From CAKZRD01 sp038886595 (GTDB taxonomy: Archaea; Nanobdellota; Nanobdellia; Pacearchaeales; GW2011-AR1): 21,086 nucleotides of DNA. Numbering within the stretch: position 1 is the first letter of the stretch; each line of letters opens with the position of its first letter. The translations under genes and the position numbers were made by a program. This document shows positions 1 through 6,155 of the stretch, piece after piece. Below the pieces are notes generated by a model. It searched no databases. It was given only the letters and a program-made list of their open reading frames with translations, and was not told where the DNA came from. The DNA is taken from contig JAWALV010000005.1 in the NCBI GenBank assembly GCA_038886595.1, forward strand, positions 1 to 21,086, in the 5' to 3' direction.

Positions 1-1
1 T

Positions 2-568
2 GGTAAAAAGAGCGTTTTAATTTTGGAAATTTTATTTAAAAAAGATTTAGTAAATGAGAATATTCTATCTAAAAAAACAAAAATTCCAATAAATGAGATA
101 AGGAGTATTTTATATGAATTATCTTCTAAAGGTTTAGTTGGTTTTATAAGAAAAAAAGACAAGAGGAAAGGATGGTTTATTTATTTTTGGTTTTTAAAGG
201 AAGAAGAAACATTAAATAAAATTAAAGAAGAAGTTATTAAAGAAATAGATGATTATAGAAATAAGTTAATTCAAAGACAAAAAGAAAGGTTTTACTATTG
301 TAATACTTGTAAACATGAAGTAGGTGAAGAAAAAGCTTTAGCAGAAGAGTTTGTTTGTCCAGAATGTGCTACACTTTATGATATTGTTGATAACAAAAAA
401 TTTATTGAAGAAATTAATAGAAATATTTTAAAAAGAGAAAAAGAATTATTAGAAGTGCAAAAAGAGATAAATATTGATAAAGAGAAATCTTTAAGAGAAA
501 AATTAAAGAAAGACAAAACCAAAAAAATCAAGAAAAAAATAAATAAAAAAAAGAAATCTAAAAAATGA
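2..568 (+). CDS. tfe: Transcription factor E (TFE/TFIIE-alpha), 5' end outside window
   Basis: Archaeal TFE helps TBP, TFB and RNA polymerase melt promoter DNA. The visible 188 residues show an N-terminal winged helix ending in a GWFIYFW-type motif (family: GWytYlW), a charged helix, then a zinc ribbon CxxC-x15-CxxC with cysteines about residues 93, 96, 112 and 115 counted from the TTG at 23. The last 50 residues are lysine-rich and probably disordered. The frame is open back to base 2 (GKKSVLILEIL...), which matches the start of the TFE winged helix, so the TTG at 23 is almost certainly internal and a few N-terminal residues lie to the left. The stop overlaps the rhomboid start as ATGA, implying coupled translation. 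Confidence 0.93.
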   Translation, partial: GKKSVLILEILFKKDLVNENILSKKTKIPINEIRSILYELSSKGLVGFIRKKDKRKGWFIYFWFLKEEETLNKIKEEVIKEIDDYRNKLIQRQKERFYYCNTCKHEVGEEKALAEEFVCPECATLYDIVDNKKFIEEINRNILKREKELLEVQKEINIDKEKSLREKLKKDKTKKIKKKINKKKKSKK

Positions 569-1308
569 CTTGGTTTGAAGATAAATTTTCTTCTCGTTAT
601 GGTGGTGTAAAAAAACCAATAGAAAGAAAAGTTTTTATAAAAAGAGAACCTTTATTTAGTATATCTTTAACTGCTAAAATAATAATTGTAAACGTTATTT
701 TTTTTATTTTATTTTATATTTTTACACTTTTTTTAGGTTATAATTTCATGATAGACAATATAGCTATTAAAGCCGAGAACGTTTTAACAGGAAAGAAGAT
801 ATGGACTTTCTTAACTCACTTTTGGATGCATGGTTCTATTATGCATCTTTTTGTTAATATGTTTTCTTTAGCTTCTATTGGCATCTTAGTAGAAAAAATA
901 ATAGGGAAAAAAAGATATTTTTGGTTTTATATCTTTAGCGGTATTTTTGCTGCTTTGATTTTTGTTTTGTTGGCAGGATTTTTTGGTTATGGAAAATTTG
1001 GAGAGGTAATGTTTGGAAGTCCTGCTAGTTATGCTGTTGGAGCTTCTGGAGCAATTTTTGCTTTGGCTGGTTTATTGACAATTTTAATTCCTCGTATGAA
1101 AGTATTAATTTTTTTTATAATCCCGATGTCTCTATGGATAGGAATAGTTTTTTTATTTGTTCTTTTTTGGGTTTTGTCTATTGTTGGTGGTTTACCAATA
1201 GGTAATTCTGCCCATCTTGGAGGTTTTGTTTTTGGTTTAATATATGGACTTTATTTAAAATCGAAATATCCAAATAAAATAAGAATAATTAGAAGAGTTT
1301 TTTCATGA
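565..1308 (+). CDS. Rhomboid-family intramembrane serine protease
   Basis: Rhomboids cleave transmembrane substrates within the membrane using a Ser-His dyad. Here the nucleophile is Ser161 in GASGAIF (the GxSG motif) and the general base is His217 in NSAHLGG. The HGSIMHLFVNM stretch (His89, His94, Asn98) matches the conserved oxyanion-side HxxxN element. Hydrophobic segments fall near 37-58, 92-110, 118-140, 157-175, 178-208 and 214-231, consistent with a six-helix core. The N-terminal 35 residues are basic and cytosolic. The start ATG overlaps the tfe stop by 4 bp, and its own stop overlaps the SpoIIM-like start by 4 bp, so all three are likely co-translated. The substrate cannot be inferred. 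Confidence 0.95.
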   Translation: MTWFEDKFSSRYGGVKKPIERKVFIKREPLFSISLTAKIIIVNVIFFILFYIFTLFLGYNFMIDNIAIKAENVLTGKKIWTFLTHFWMHGSIMHLFVNMFSLASIGILVEKIIGKKRYFWFYIFSGIFAALIFVLLAGFFGYGKFGEVMFGSPASYAVGASGAIFALAGLLTILIPRMKVLIFFIIPMSLWIGIVFLFVLFWVLSIVGGLPIGNSAHLGGFVFGLIYGLYLKSKYPNKIRIIRRVFS

Positions 1309-1862
1309 GAGAATTAAAAGAATATTTATCTTTTTTAAAGTCAAAAAAAAATATTTTCTATTTTTCATTATTGCTATTTTTCTTTTCAGCTTTTCTAGGA
1401 TATTTTTTTCCCTTATTTGAGAATATTATAGTAGAAATAATAAAAGATCTTATAAATATGTTTGAAGGAAAAAACTTTTTTGAAAGTTTTCTTTTGCTTT
1501 TTTTTAACAATGCCAGAAGTTCTCTTTTAGCAATAATCTTTGGTTTGTTTTTTTCAGTTATTCCTGTATTAATCTTGTTTTTTAATGGTTATTTAGTTGG
1601 TTTTGTAGTTAATCTAGTAGCAAAAGAGAAGTCGCTTTTTGAAATTTGGCGATTATTACCCCATGGAATTTTTGAACTGCCTGCTTTTTTCATTTCCTGT
1701 GTCTTGGGAATAAATTTAGGGTTAGTTGTTTTAAGGGAATTTTCTTTTAAGAAGACAATTGAAGCATTAGAACAGGCTTTGAAAATTTTTGTTTTGATTG
1801 TAATTCCTTTACTGTTGATTGCGGGCTTTATTGAAGCGTTGTTAATTTTTTTGTGGAGGTGA
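1305..1862 (+). CDS. SpoIIM/DUF95-family integral membrane protein
   Basis: A 185-residue protein with hydrophobic segments near 17-37, 73-93, 95-106, 119-143 and 158-183. Family hallmarks are visible in order: an NNARSS turn before the second helix, an NGYLVG turn, and PHGIFELPAFF before the fourth helix. The family includes sporulation stage II protein M of Bacillus, which acts in membrane migration during engulfment, but archaeal homologues are common in non-sporulating cells and their function is unknown. It is the third gene of the tfe-rhomboid run, overlapping the rhomboid stop by 4 bp. A GGAGGTGATGA at its end would have served the decayed gene that follows. Confidence 0.85.
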   Translation: MRELKEYLSFLKSKKNIFYFSLLLFFFSAFLGYFFPLFENIIVEIIKDLINMFEGKNFFESFLLLFFNNARSSLLAIIFGLFFSVIPVLILFFNGYLVGFVVNLVAKEKSLFEIWRLLPHGIFELPAFFISCVLGINLGLVVLREFSFKKTIEALEQALKIFVLIVIPLLLIAGFIEALLIFLWR

Positions 1863-2298
1863 TGAATTTGTCATAATAATTCCAGCTTCAATTATTGGCT
1901 TTTTTCCGACTTTTATTCCGAAACGAACTGATTAGAAATCTCTATTCTGGGTTTAGGATATTGATTATTCTACTATATGTTCTTTTATTTCTAGGATATT
2001 TAAGCTTGCAAAATTGAATAAATACCTTTTAGAAATTATGGTGTACATAAGTTTAATGGCAAAAATTATTCTTGGTGCTTATAATTTTAGAAAATGATAA
2101 TTATCTTTTTGGTTTAATACTTGTTGTATTGAAAGGAGTTATTATATTAATTTCAGGTATTGCTTTATTTAAATAAAAGATTTTTTTGGAAGGATAGTTA
2201 CTGTTATAGGTGTTTTGTATATACTTAATGGTGCTTTCCTTGCGAGCATTATTCTTGTATTTTTTGTTCTATTTACAACTCTTGTTACAATATTTTAG
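1862..2298 (+). pseudogene. Decayed polytopic membrane-protein gene (multiple frameshifts)
   Basis: No intact frame exists here, but coherent membrane-protein sequence appears in alternating frames. A start ATG at 1862 follows a Shine-Dalgarno and overlaps the previous stop as TGATGA. FVIIIPASIIGFFPTFIPKR reads from 1867, NELIRNLYSGFRILIILLYV from 1922 (stop at 2015), KLNKYLLEIMVYISLMAKII in the first frame up to 2097, LENDNYLFGLILVVLKGVII in the second frame to 2176, and FGRIVTVIGVLYILNGAFLA back in the first frame to a stop at 2298. Together these give about four hydrophobic helices of a protein near 140 residues. I do not recognise the family. It looks like the lost fourth gene of the tfe operon. 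From 2299 to the terminator at 2490 I see only AT-rich sequence without a gene. Confidence 0.65.
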
Positions 2299-2489
2299 AG
2301 ACAATATCTTTTTTTAAAGCAAGTGAAAAATATGAAAAATAATTAAGAAATATTTTAAAAAAGTTATATAAAAATTTCTGGCGAATAACTTTTAATTAAC
2401 TCTTAAAAAGTACATAATGGGTATAAGTCGGCTAAAAATAAAAATTTTTGGGTTTATAAAAAAATAAATTACAAAAATTTAGTAAAACA

Positions 2490-2521
2490 ATAAAAAAAAA
2501 GAAAAAGCCGGCAAAGCCAGC
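2490..2521 (-). terminator. Hairpin plus poly-U terminator of ftsZ
   Basis: On the minus strand, 10 nt past the ftsZ stop, GCUGGC-UUU-GCCGGC forms a six-pair stem (one G-U) with a 3-nt loop at 2521-2507. It is followed by five U, one C and about nine U at 2506-2492. This looks like a bacterial intrinsic terminator. Archaeal polymerase generally needs only the U-run. Confidence 0.7.
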
Positions 2522-2531
2522 AATTATAGAT

Positions 2532-3611
2532 TTAACTTAAATCTTCTAAACCGAAGTCATTCATCGTTTTCTTTGAAGAAGTTCTTTCTTCATATTCGGA
2601 TTTACCAAGGATATAAGGCGATTTTACTCCAGTCATAATTGTAATAACTCTTATTCTTCCTTGGAATTCCTTGTTGATTCTTGCTCCAATAATAACTTGG
2701 GCTTCAGGAGAAAGATTTTCTGTTACTAATCTTCCAATGTTGTCAAATTCTTCTAATTTCATATCTGGGCCGCAAGTTATGTGGATTAAGGCGCCTGTTG
2801 CTCCTCTATAATCTACATCCAAAAGAGGATGTGTTAATGCTTGTTGTACTGCTGTATCAACTCTAGAACTAGAATTGTCTTCACCAATACCTATAACTGC
2901 GACATCGCCGTTTTTCATAATAGCAGCGACATCCGCGTAGTCTAGGTTGATTAAAGAAGGTAATGTTATTGTTTCGACAATACCTTTTATCATTGTGGAG
3001 ACAAGCTCGTTTGCTACTGCAAATGCTTGTTCCATTGGTAGTTGTCCAGCAACATCAACAAGCCTATTATTGTCCAAAACAATAACTGTGTCTGCAACTT
3101 CTCTTAATTCTTGCAAACCAAATTCTGCTTTGTCAATTCTAGCTTTTTCTGCTTCAAAAGGCATTGTTACAACAGCAATTACAACCGCTCCTGCTTCTTT
3201 TGCTAATTGAGCAAGCACAGGAATAGAGCCAGTTCCAGTTCCACCACCCATACCGGCTAAAACGAAAACCATATCCGAACCCGATACAGCCTTCTTTAGC
3301 TCGCTGATGGCTTCCTTCGCTGCCTCTCTTCCTTTAGCAGGGTAACCTCCGCAACCAAGACCTCTTGTCAATTCTTTTCCTATAAGAATTTTCTCGTCGG
3401 CTTTTGAAATAGATAAGTGCAATGCATCAGTGTTTATCGCATAAGTTGTTGCCCCATTGATTCCTTTGTTGAAAAGCCAAGTTACCATATTGGAGCCGCA
3501 ACCGCCCATTCCAAAAACCTTAATGTTTGCTTTTCCTGCTTTAAGCTCATCGAAGTTAATGCTGTATTTCTCGGCGTTTTGTATTGCTTCTTTTGCAAAA
3601 TCTAATACCAT
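2532..3611 (-). CDS. ftsZ: Cell division GTPase FtsZ
   Basis: Tubulin-like GTPase that polymerises into the division ring. Motifs in order: GMGGCGSN at 34-41; the G-box GGGTGTGS at 122-129; LDNNRL near 179-184; and the T7 catalytic loop NLDYADV at 222-228 with Asp224 and Asp227, which completes the GTPase site of the neighbouring subunit. At 359 residues it has a normal length with a short C-terminal tail. The LDNNRL and PSLINLDYAD wording is closer to what I recall of the archaeal FtsZ2 type than FtsZ1, but that assignment is tentative. It has its own promoter, a strong Shine-Dalgarno and a terminator, with no co-transcribed partner. No second ftsZ lies in the window. Confidence 0.97.
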   Translation of the reverse strand: MVLDFAKEAIQNAEKYSINFDELKAGKANIKVFGMGGCGSNMVTWLFNKGINGATTYAINTDALHLSISKADEKILIGKELTRGLGCGGYPAKGREAAKEAISELKKAVSGSDMVFVLAGMGGGTGTGSIPVLAQLAKEAGAVVIAVVTMPFEAEKARIDKAEFGLQELREVADTVIVLDNNRLVDVAGQLPMEQAFAVANELVSTMIKGIVETITLPSLINLDYADVAAIMKNGDVAVIGIGEDNSSSRVDTAVQQALTHPLLDVDYRGATGALIHITCGPDMKLEEFDNIGRLVTENLSPEAQVIIGARINKEFQGRIRVITIMTGVKSPYILGKSEYEERTSSKKTMNDFGLEDLS

Positions 3612-3619
3612 CTCTTTTT

Positions 3620-3625
3620 ACCTCC
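3620..3625 (-). promoter_or_regulatory. Strong Shine-Dalgarno of ftsZ
   Basis: GGAGGT lies 8 nt upstream of the ftsZ ATG on the minus strand. It fixes the start codon and contrasts with most neighbouring first genes, which appear leaderless. Confidence 0.85.
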
Positions 3626-3653
3626 TTTCAAATAATTTTAATATTAGTAATTC

Positions 3654-3665
3654 TTTATTTAAAAA
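3654..3665 (-). promoter_or_regulatory. TATA box of ftsZ
   Basis: TTTTTAAATAAA on the minus strand, centred near 3660. Initiation about 26 nt downstream (near 3634) would leave a leader of roughly 23 nt containing the GGAGGT site. Confidence 0.5.
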
Positions 3666-3696
3666 TACTATTGTTTTTTAGAATACTTTTTTCTAA

Positions 3697-4080
3697 CTAA
3701 TAATTAGCGAAATTTAAGAAAAGTTGTTCATAATTTTTTTTGTCAATGTTTTCTTCTTTGGTTTTATTTTCAAGCCCATGTTTTTGTTCTTTCTTCCTTT
3801 CATATTTTCTTCTTTCTGTTATCTTTCCATATTTAGAAGATTTATAAAAATAATATGCTGCTTCAGCAAATGAAATATCTTCATTTTGTCTTAGCATTTT
3901 TTTTTCTCTTAAATATCTAATTGTTTCACTGCGACTTTTACCGACTTCTAAAAAATCGCTATATAAAGAATAGACCCGAACTAATCTTATTATATAATTT
4001 TCATCAATTATTCCACTATTAAATTTGTTTTTTATTTCTTCTTCATAAATTTTGATTTTTTCTGAATATTTTTTAAACAT
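3697..4080 (-). CDS. Hypothetical charged helical protein, 127 aa
   Basis: Not recognised. It is a soluble, mostly helical, highly charged protein with no cysteines, no signal peptide and no membrane segment. Residues 1-75 are moderately hydrophobic helices containing the phrase SRSETIRYLREKKMLR, which has the feel of a DNA-binding or adaptor helix pair but matches no family I can name. Residues 76-127 are lysine/glutamate-rich and probably extended. The ATG sits 26 nt from the centre of a clear TATA box, so the transcript should be leaderless. It is divergent from the 326-residue unknown on the plus strand, with the two starts 116 bp apart. Confidence 0.65.
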   Translation of the reverse strand: MFKKYSEKIKIYEEEIKNKFNSGIIDENYIIRLVRVYSLYSDFLEVGKSRSETIRYLREKKMLRQNEDISFAEAAYYFYKSSKYGKITERRKYERKKEQKHGLENKTKEENIDKKNYEQLFLNFANY

Positions 4081-4100
4081 ATAAATAAATAAAAAGTAAT

Positions 4101-4110
4101 ATATTTAAAT
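4101..4110 (-). promoter_or_regulatory. BRE/TATA of the 127-aa gene
   Basis: Minus-strand AAAAGATTTAAATAT, centred near 4106. The position 26 nt downstream coincides with the ATG at 4080, predicting a leaderless mRNA. Confidence 0.65.
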
Positions 4111-4155
4111 CTTTTGTTTTTTATGTATCTTCTTAGTAGTAACAAAAAAGAAAGA

Positions 4156-4164
4156 TTTATAAAT
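4156..4164 (+). promoter_or_regulatory. BRE/TATA of the 326-aa gene
   Basis: GAAAGATTTATAAAT, centred near 4160, predicts initiation near 4186. That leaves an 11-nt leader with GAGGT at 4187-4191 before the ATG at 4197. Confidence 0.7.
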
Positions 4165-4196
4165 CAGCGTTTCCTGTATAATTTGTGAGGTTAAAA

Positions 4197-5177
4197 ATGG
4201 AAGAAGATAAAAAACTACAAAATGAAGAGAATTCGCAATACAAACTTAGAACTAATTCTCAAAAACTGACAAATATAAACTATAAAATTCCTACTGAAGA
4301 TGACAAATGGTCGCCCGATTATTTTTATGATGCTTTTAAATCATTAAAAGATCTCCAAGGTATTGATTTAACTAAAAAAGAAAGTCGTGATAAATTTTAT
4401 TCTATTGTTAATGATCCTATAATCAGAGAAGGACCTGCAGAATTTGTTTTACAAGCAAATAAAACTTTGATTTCTTTAGTTTCTGATGGTTTGTTTAGAA
4501 ATAGTTTAAAGAATATTGGAGGTTTAACAGGGCTTTTAGACAACGAAACTGCTCTAAATTTAGGTTTAACATATCCAGGTTTTTATACCGAGGACTCTCC
4601 TGAACCTTATAAAAAAGCGGCTCAGTCAGTAAAGAGATTTCAGGATATTTCCACAGATATAAAAAATGATCCTAAAAAATATTTAGATAGAAGATTTGAG
4701 GGTTTAAATGAAAGCAATAAGTTTTTCTGGCAAGCATTATCAAAAGAAATTCTTACAGCCGACCAATTAATAGCAAAAAGAAAGGCATTTGAAGCAATGG
4801 CATCATATGGCTCAGCACAAAAATACTTGGCTGAAAGTATAAAAATCGGAAATAAGTTATCTCAAGAATTCTCTAAAGAACAAGAAAAAATTCAAAAAGA
4901 AATACAAGAGGCATTACAAAAGAAACTACAAGAAAAAGGAGGTTATTTAACACTAGAAGAAAAAGCAGAATTTGAGGAGACATTTAGGAAAAGAGAAGAA
5001 GAATTTGCAGAGAGATACAGGCAAGGTTTGATTGCTTCTCAAATAATAACGAAGTTAATGGAAGAAGTTATGATTGCATCTTACAGTACACTCGAAGAAA
5101 AAAAGAAGCAAAAAGAAGAAACAAAAAAAAGAGTTGGTGGTTCTTCTAATATAAATAGAAAACAAAAAGATAAATAG
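4197..5177 (+). CDS. Hypothetical coiled-coil protein, 326 aa
   Basis: Not recognised. After a polar 35-residue N-terminus comes a globular-looking region (about 36-190) with a tryptophan-aromatic opening KWSPDYFYDAFKSL and a glycine-rich segment IGGLTGLLDNETAL. From about 195 to 300 it is dominated by long charged helices with heptad-like spacing (KEQEKIQKEIQEALQKKLQE), likely coiled coil, ending in a basic tail. There are no cysteines, no signal peptide and no membrane span. I chose ATG 4197 over the in-frame GTG at 4185 because the predicted transcription start is near 4186 and a GAGGT site lies 5 nt before 4197. It converges with the nucleotidyltransferase gene 9 bp away. Confidence 0.75.
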   Translation: MEEDKKLQNEENSQYKLRTNSQKLTNINYKIPTEDDKWSPDYFYDAFKSLKDLQGIDLTKKESRDKFYSIVNDPIIREGPAEFVLQANKTLISLVSDGLFRNSLKNIGGLTGLLDNETALNLGLTYPGFYTEDSPEPYKKAAQSVKRFQDISTDIKNDPKKYLDRRFEGLNESNKFFWQALSKEILTADQLIAKRKAFEAMASYGSAQKYLAESIKIGNKLSQEFSKEQEKIQKEIQEALQKKLQEKGGYLTLEEKAEFEETFRKREEEFAERYRQGLIASQIITKLMEEVMIASYSTLEEKKKQKEETKKRVGGSSNINRKQKDK

Positions 5178-5186
5178 TTAAAGAAA

Positions 5187-6047
5187 CTAATCTTTTCTTT
5201 TTTCAGTAATTTCTTTAACAAGACGAGCCATTTCACTCAAAAAAACATCGGCTTTATAGAAAAAATCATCTATAACTCCTGATTTAATTTCTTTTATTTT
5301 TCCATGTGATATGCCTTTATACATTTCAAAAATTTCTTTATAGTAGTCTGCAATTTTTGATTTTATAAAACTATTTTTTACAAATTTTTCAATAATCAGA
5401 TCATAAATATGTTCTGGAGAGGCAGGCTCTTCATCGGCAGAAATTAAAGCTGCATGGGCAGAATCGACACAACACCAATATAAAGCTTCTATAATGTTAA
5501 AAACCATTAACTTGGCCCTCACTAAATGTGTCGGAGCCCTGTTTAATAAACTATAAACTGCTTCAGGAGTCGTTTTTATTTTTCCTTCTTGAAGCAGAAC
5601 TTTTAAAGGAGAGAAAAAACCTGCGATATCAATTAAAGGATCTCCATAGCGAATAACGTTTATTAAAATAGGATCTCCTCTTAATAAGTCATTCCACCAT
5701 GTAGAAAGTTTAATAGTATTTATATGGAGAGATTTTTTATAAGGGTTTGCAGATATTAATTTTCCAAGTTCTTCTCTATAATAAGCTATTAACTCCAAAT
5801 CCCATCTAATTGAAACATCATCAACAATTATTATTATATCTATATCTGAGGAATGCAAAGAAACTTTTTTTGCAGCACTTCCAAATAATATTATTGCTTT
5901 TATCATTTTTTCAAATCTTTTGTAAACTTTGGTAGCGAAATCTAAAGCTATCTCCCTATCTGTTGCCAAAATTAATGTAGACTTTGTGTTTAAATTTTTA
6001 GAAATATTTTTTTTGTCTTTTTTCACCTCTTTTTCTTTTTTCACCAT
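5187..6047 (-). CDS. Minimal nucleotidyltransferase fused to HEPN-like domain
   Basis: The N-terminal half carries a pol-beta-superfamily nucleotidyltransferase core: a helix, then ILFGSAAKKVSLHSSDIDII, with Gly56-Ser57 and metal-binding Asp68 and Asp70. The third carboxylate is not obvious; HINTIKL occupies the expected strand. From about residue 155 a helical region (LVRAKLMVFNIIEALYWCCV, then ASPEHIYDLIIEKF and YYKEIFEMYKGISHG) resembles the HEPN partner usually encoded by a separate gene beside MNT proteins. I see no RxxxxxH RNase motif. The first 25 residues are lysine-rich. The substrate is unknown. Related stand-alone pairs act as toxin-antitoxin modules, but the fused form and lack of a HEPN catalytic motif argue against a toxin. 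The TATA spacing predicts a leaderless mRNA. Confidence 0.8.
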   Translation of the reverse strand: MVKKEKEVKKDKKNISKNLNTKSTLILATDREIALDFATKVYKRFEKMIKAIILFGSAAKKVSLHSSDIDIIIIVDDVSIRWDLELIAYYREELGKLISANPYKKSLHINTIKLSTWWNDLLRGDPILINVIRYGDPLIDIAGFFSPLKVLLQEGKIKTTPEAVYSLLNRAPTHLVRAKLMVFNIIEALYWCCVDSAHAALISADEEPASPEHIYDLIIEKFVKNSFIKSKIADYYKEIFEMYKGISHGKIKEIKSGVIDDFFYKADVFLSEMARLVKEITEKRKD

Positions 6048-6068
6048 TTTTATTAATTCGAATTTTGG

Positions 6069-6078
6069 TTTTATAAAT
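6069..6078 (-). promoter_or_regulatory. BRE/TATA of the nucleotidyltransferase gene
   Basis: Minus-strand CAAAGATAGATTTATAAAAC. The TATA centre near 6073 is 26 nt from the ATG at 6047, so the transcript is predicted to be leaderless. Confidence 0.6.
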
Positions 6079-6120
6079 CTATCTTTGTCTTTTCCTTAAT
6101 ATTTATAATAATTAACAATA

Positions 6121-6130
6121 AAAATATAAA
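6121..6130 (+). promoter_or_regulatory. TATA box of topA
   Basis: AAAATATAAA centred near 6126 predicts a start near 6152, four nt before the ATG at 6156. The AAAGAT element seen at other promoters is missing. Confidence 0.45.
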
Positions 6131-6155
6131 AACCCTTTTTTAAATATTCTTTTAT

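Noticed and set aside
1859..1932. Possible box C/D sRNA: GTGATGA at 1859 and CTGA at 1928
   Set aside because: No D' or C' boxes lie between them, no terminal stem is evident, and GGAGGTGATGA is better explained as a Shine-Dalgarno and stop/start overlap.
5187..6047. Classical MNT-HEPN toxin-antitoxin locus
   Set aside because: Both halves are one polypeptide, no RxxxxxH RNase motif is seen and there is no partner gene, so a toxin-antitoxin call is not supported.
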